Below, one piece after another: positions 62,345 to 64,000 of a stretch of 64,000 nt of DNA. The translations under genes and the position numbers were made by a program. Source of the DNA: Lepidostoma basale (lineage: Eukaryota; Arthropoda; Insecta; Trichoptera; Lepidostomatidae); contig JAHDVF020001050.1 of assembly GCA_022606425.2 (NCBI GenBank), forward strand, positions 1,266,001 through 1,330,000, in the 5' to 3' direction. The notes under the pieces were generated by a model that was not told the origin of the DNA, ran no database searches, and worked only from the letters and a program-made list of their open reading frames with translations. How positions within the stretch are numbered: the stretch's first letter is position 1; each line of letters starts with the position of its first letter.

Positions 62345-62806
62345 TACAGCTAATTTAAAAAACGATGGATACCTGTAACATAAATTAAATAAACACAAAA
62401 GTCCGGATCGTCCATGTCGATATGTGCGACATCGAAAAAAACATTATGTGTTATTACATTATGTGCTAAATTAAAAAACGGTGGATTCGTGGAACATAAA
62501 TTAAATAAACAATATGTGCACCATCTAAAAAGAACATTTTGTGTTAAATTATTTTTATTTTGTTATTTTATTTTATATCATTGTATTTTATATTATTTGT
62601 TTTAGATTTATTTTGTGGGTGTTGGACGATCGAAGTGTGCGCGGGAGATGCCTATTGGTGGCGATGAGGTTCGCAACCCATCACACCGCGTCTCCCGCGG
62701 AGCGAAAAGAGAAGGATAGAGTGCCGCATCAGTAAAAGTATGACAGTCCATTCTTTCTGCCTAGCCTTTCGGGGAGACGGCGTGATGGTTAGTTAGTTAG
62801 TTAAAA
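62345..62806 (+). mobile_element. GTTA-NAE, sense copy
   Basis: Body with a tandem duplication (62352-62465 and 62466-62560, both with TAAAAAACG-TGGAT and ACATAAATTAAATAAACA). Then an AT-rich part, GATCGAAGTGTGCGCGGGAGATG, an inverted tail module (62676-62729) and a direct tail module (62736-62790) with (GTTA)n. No coding capacity. Confidence 0.75.
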
Positions 62807-63065
62807 CAATTAAAACATGCTCGTAAAAATCAAATACTAAAAGACGATGAACGTTAAAAGTCTAAATGATTGACGAGCGTGCTTGATACGTTATATGGAA
62901 GTAGACTAACTGTAGAGTGGGGTCAAGATAATTTTTTGTTAAAAATATAAATTTTTATTACGTATAGTAAGTCTTCAGGGTATCAATGGACCATTTAACA
63001 AAATACGGAATGAGCTTACTTATATGAAATCCATATTATTTATAAATTAAATACTTAAGGTAAAT
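62807..63065. other. No recognised feature
   Basis: A short GTTA-LINE-like scrap (GACGAGCGTGCTTGATACG) at about 62873. Confidence 0.3.
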
Positions 63066-63231
63066 ATATAGTAAACGACGTAAACAGAACTAGAAATGGA
63101 AGAAGACCAAAAAGACGTGGAACGATCAAATCTAGCAAACGTTAAATGTCGTCACGTGAGGGGAAATCGTGGTGGTTCATTCTTTCTGCCTACTCTTTCG
63201 GGGAAACGGCATGAAGGTTAGTTAGTAAGTT
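63066..63231 (+). mobile_element. GTTA-LINE 3' end, decayed
   Basis: TATAGTAAACGACGTAAACAG to GAAGGTTAGTTAG, with deletions. Confidence 0.65.
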
Positions 63232-63253
63232 ATTTATAATATTGTCTAATTTT

Positions 63254-63473
63254 GAGGAGTCGAGGCAGACCGAGGAAAACATGGCATGACCAAATTAATC
63301 AAATTTTAAAGGTTGGTCATGTTAGAAGTCGGAAGAATCAACGTGCGTGTATGACTCGCTGTATGAATGTGGAGGAAGCTAGAGAGGTGTGCAAGGATAG
63401 ATTAGTGTGGCGGTCCATTCTCTCTACCTACCCCTACGAGAAAACGGCGTGATGGTTTGTTGTTGTTGTTGTT
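63254..63473 (+). mobile_element. GTTA-LINE relative with (GTT)n tail
   Basis: Open 63252-63452 (GRPRKTWHDQINQILKVGHV, ILSTYPYEKTA, natural stop). The 3' module reads ACGAGAAAACGGCGTGATGG with tail (GTT)5. It is a sibling of 34904. Confidence 0.75.
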
Positions 63474-63474
63474 T

Positions 63475-63965
63475 TGTCTTATTTCAGTAAGATAAAATTA
63501 TTCCAATGTATCGTTAAACTTCGATAGCTCTCAAAGGTATTGACAAAACATTACTAAATGTCATATTATCATTCGATCCATCATTTCAATCAATCTCCAT
63601 TGAATCAATCACATTGACAGCTCTCAAAGTCCGTGCAAACTGCTCCATATTATACATAAATGAAAACAAATGTCCCATTTCCGCGGGCCCATCAGCCATT
63701 TCGATGAGTGAACGGGCGGCCATTTTGTCGTGATGTTTGCGCAAAACTGCCTGAAAAAGTGCGTGCATTTGTCATGCGGCTAATCCCGCTTGCAAGTGTG
63801 TTGAGAGCACCGTGATCTATTGCGAGACATTTGTTATTTACTCACGGCTATAAATCAACACCCCGCACATGACATATTGGTGAAACTCGAGGATAAAAAT
63901 ATTATTTTATGTAAATGTAGCTTATGTTATCTATACATCTCTCCGTGTCGATCGTATGAGCATAA
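63475..63965. other. No recognised feature
   Basis: 63580-63830 is of mixed composition and may be unique conserved DNA. A 60-codon antisense frame at 63586-63768 is not supported. Confidence 0.35.
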
Positions 63966-63966
63966 T

Positions 63967-64000
63967 GACCTTCGTGAGACCCCTTCGTGGCCGAGTGGTA
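63967..64000 (+). mobile_element. tRNA-headed SINE, cut by the window end
   Basis: GACCTTCGTG precedes CCTTCGTGGCCGAGTGGTA, the SINE head with the A box. The first ten bases look like a small head duplication. Confidence 0.6.

Noticed and set aside
63586..63768. Host coding exon on the antisense strand
   Set aside because: Only 60 codons, no recognised domain, no clear splice signals; left as unassigned DNA.

Overview
The window looks like a repeat graveyard from a large, AT-rich arthropod genome, most likely an insect and possibly a lepidopteran. The reasons are many 5'-truncated non-LTR retrotransposon (LINE) 3' ends, tRNA-headed SINEs, a mariner-type transposon, MITE-like elements, solo-type LTRs and one short (TTAGG)n run, the insect telomere unit. 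No host gene, rRNA or genuine tRNA was found. Nearly every long open frame is the C-terminal end of a reverse-transcriptase polyprotein, usually broken.

The commonest family, called GTTA-LINE here, has over 30 fragments on both strands. Its encoded C-terminus carries motifs such as RWFGHMER and GRPRKTWHDQ, then a conserved 3' end with GGGGAGACGGCGTGATGG and a (GTTA)n or sometimes (GTT)n tail. A non-autonomous element of about 570 bp (GTTA-NAE; 5313, 11382, 16078, 25634, 62345) ends in the same tail. A second family, GATTT-LINE, is Jockey-like and ends in (GATTT)n. Other LINE ends include a GAA-tailed family, RTE-like ends, an L2/CR1-like family with an (ATT)n tail, and an RNase H-bearing LINE (17137-18746). 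That RNase H copy sits inside an older Jockey-like copy with a 12-bp target-site duplication (TSD) and a 25-nt poly(A).

Insertions are nested throughout. A SINE at 30212-31131 holds two LINE insertions. A mariner relic at 5211-6127 holds a GTTA-NAE. An LTR sits in a LINE tail at 55053. A GATTT-LINE is split by an LTR and another LINE at 57535-59048. Several empty-site comparisons can be made inside the window.

The most interesting signal is a recurrent small RNA-like motif. Its grammar is NUGANRA, one extra A/U, a GC-rich hairpin, GAAAC, then a short self-complementary stretch ending in GU, then C. It recurs in about eight families whose sequences are otherwise unrelated, often as head-to-head inverted pairs. 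It matches the hammerhead ribozyme core except for the extra nucleotide and a missing obvious stem I. Hammerhead motifs are known in Penelope-like retroelements, so these may be their terminal repeats or small non-autonomous relatives, but no Penelope coding sequence was found here.

The remaining DNA (for example 12330-13265, 46906-48018, 53440-54300, 63475-63965) is AT-rich and shows nothing recognisable. It may be intronic or intergenic.
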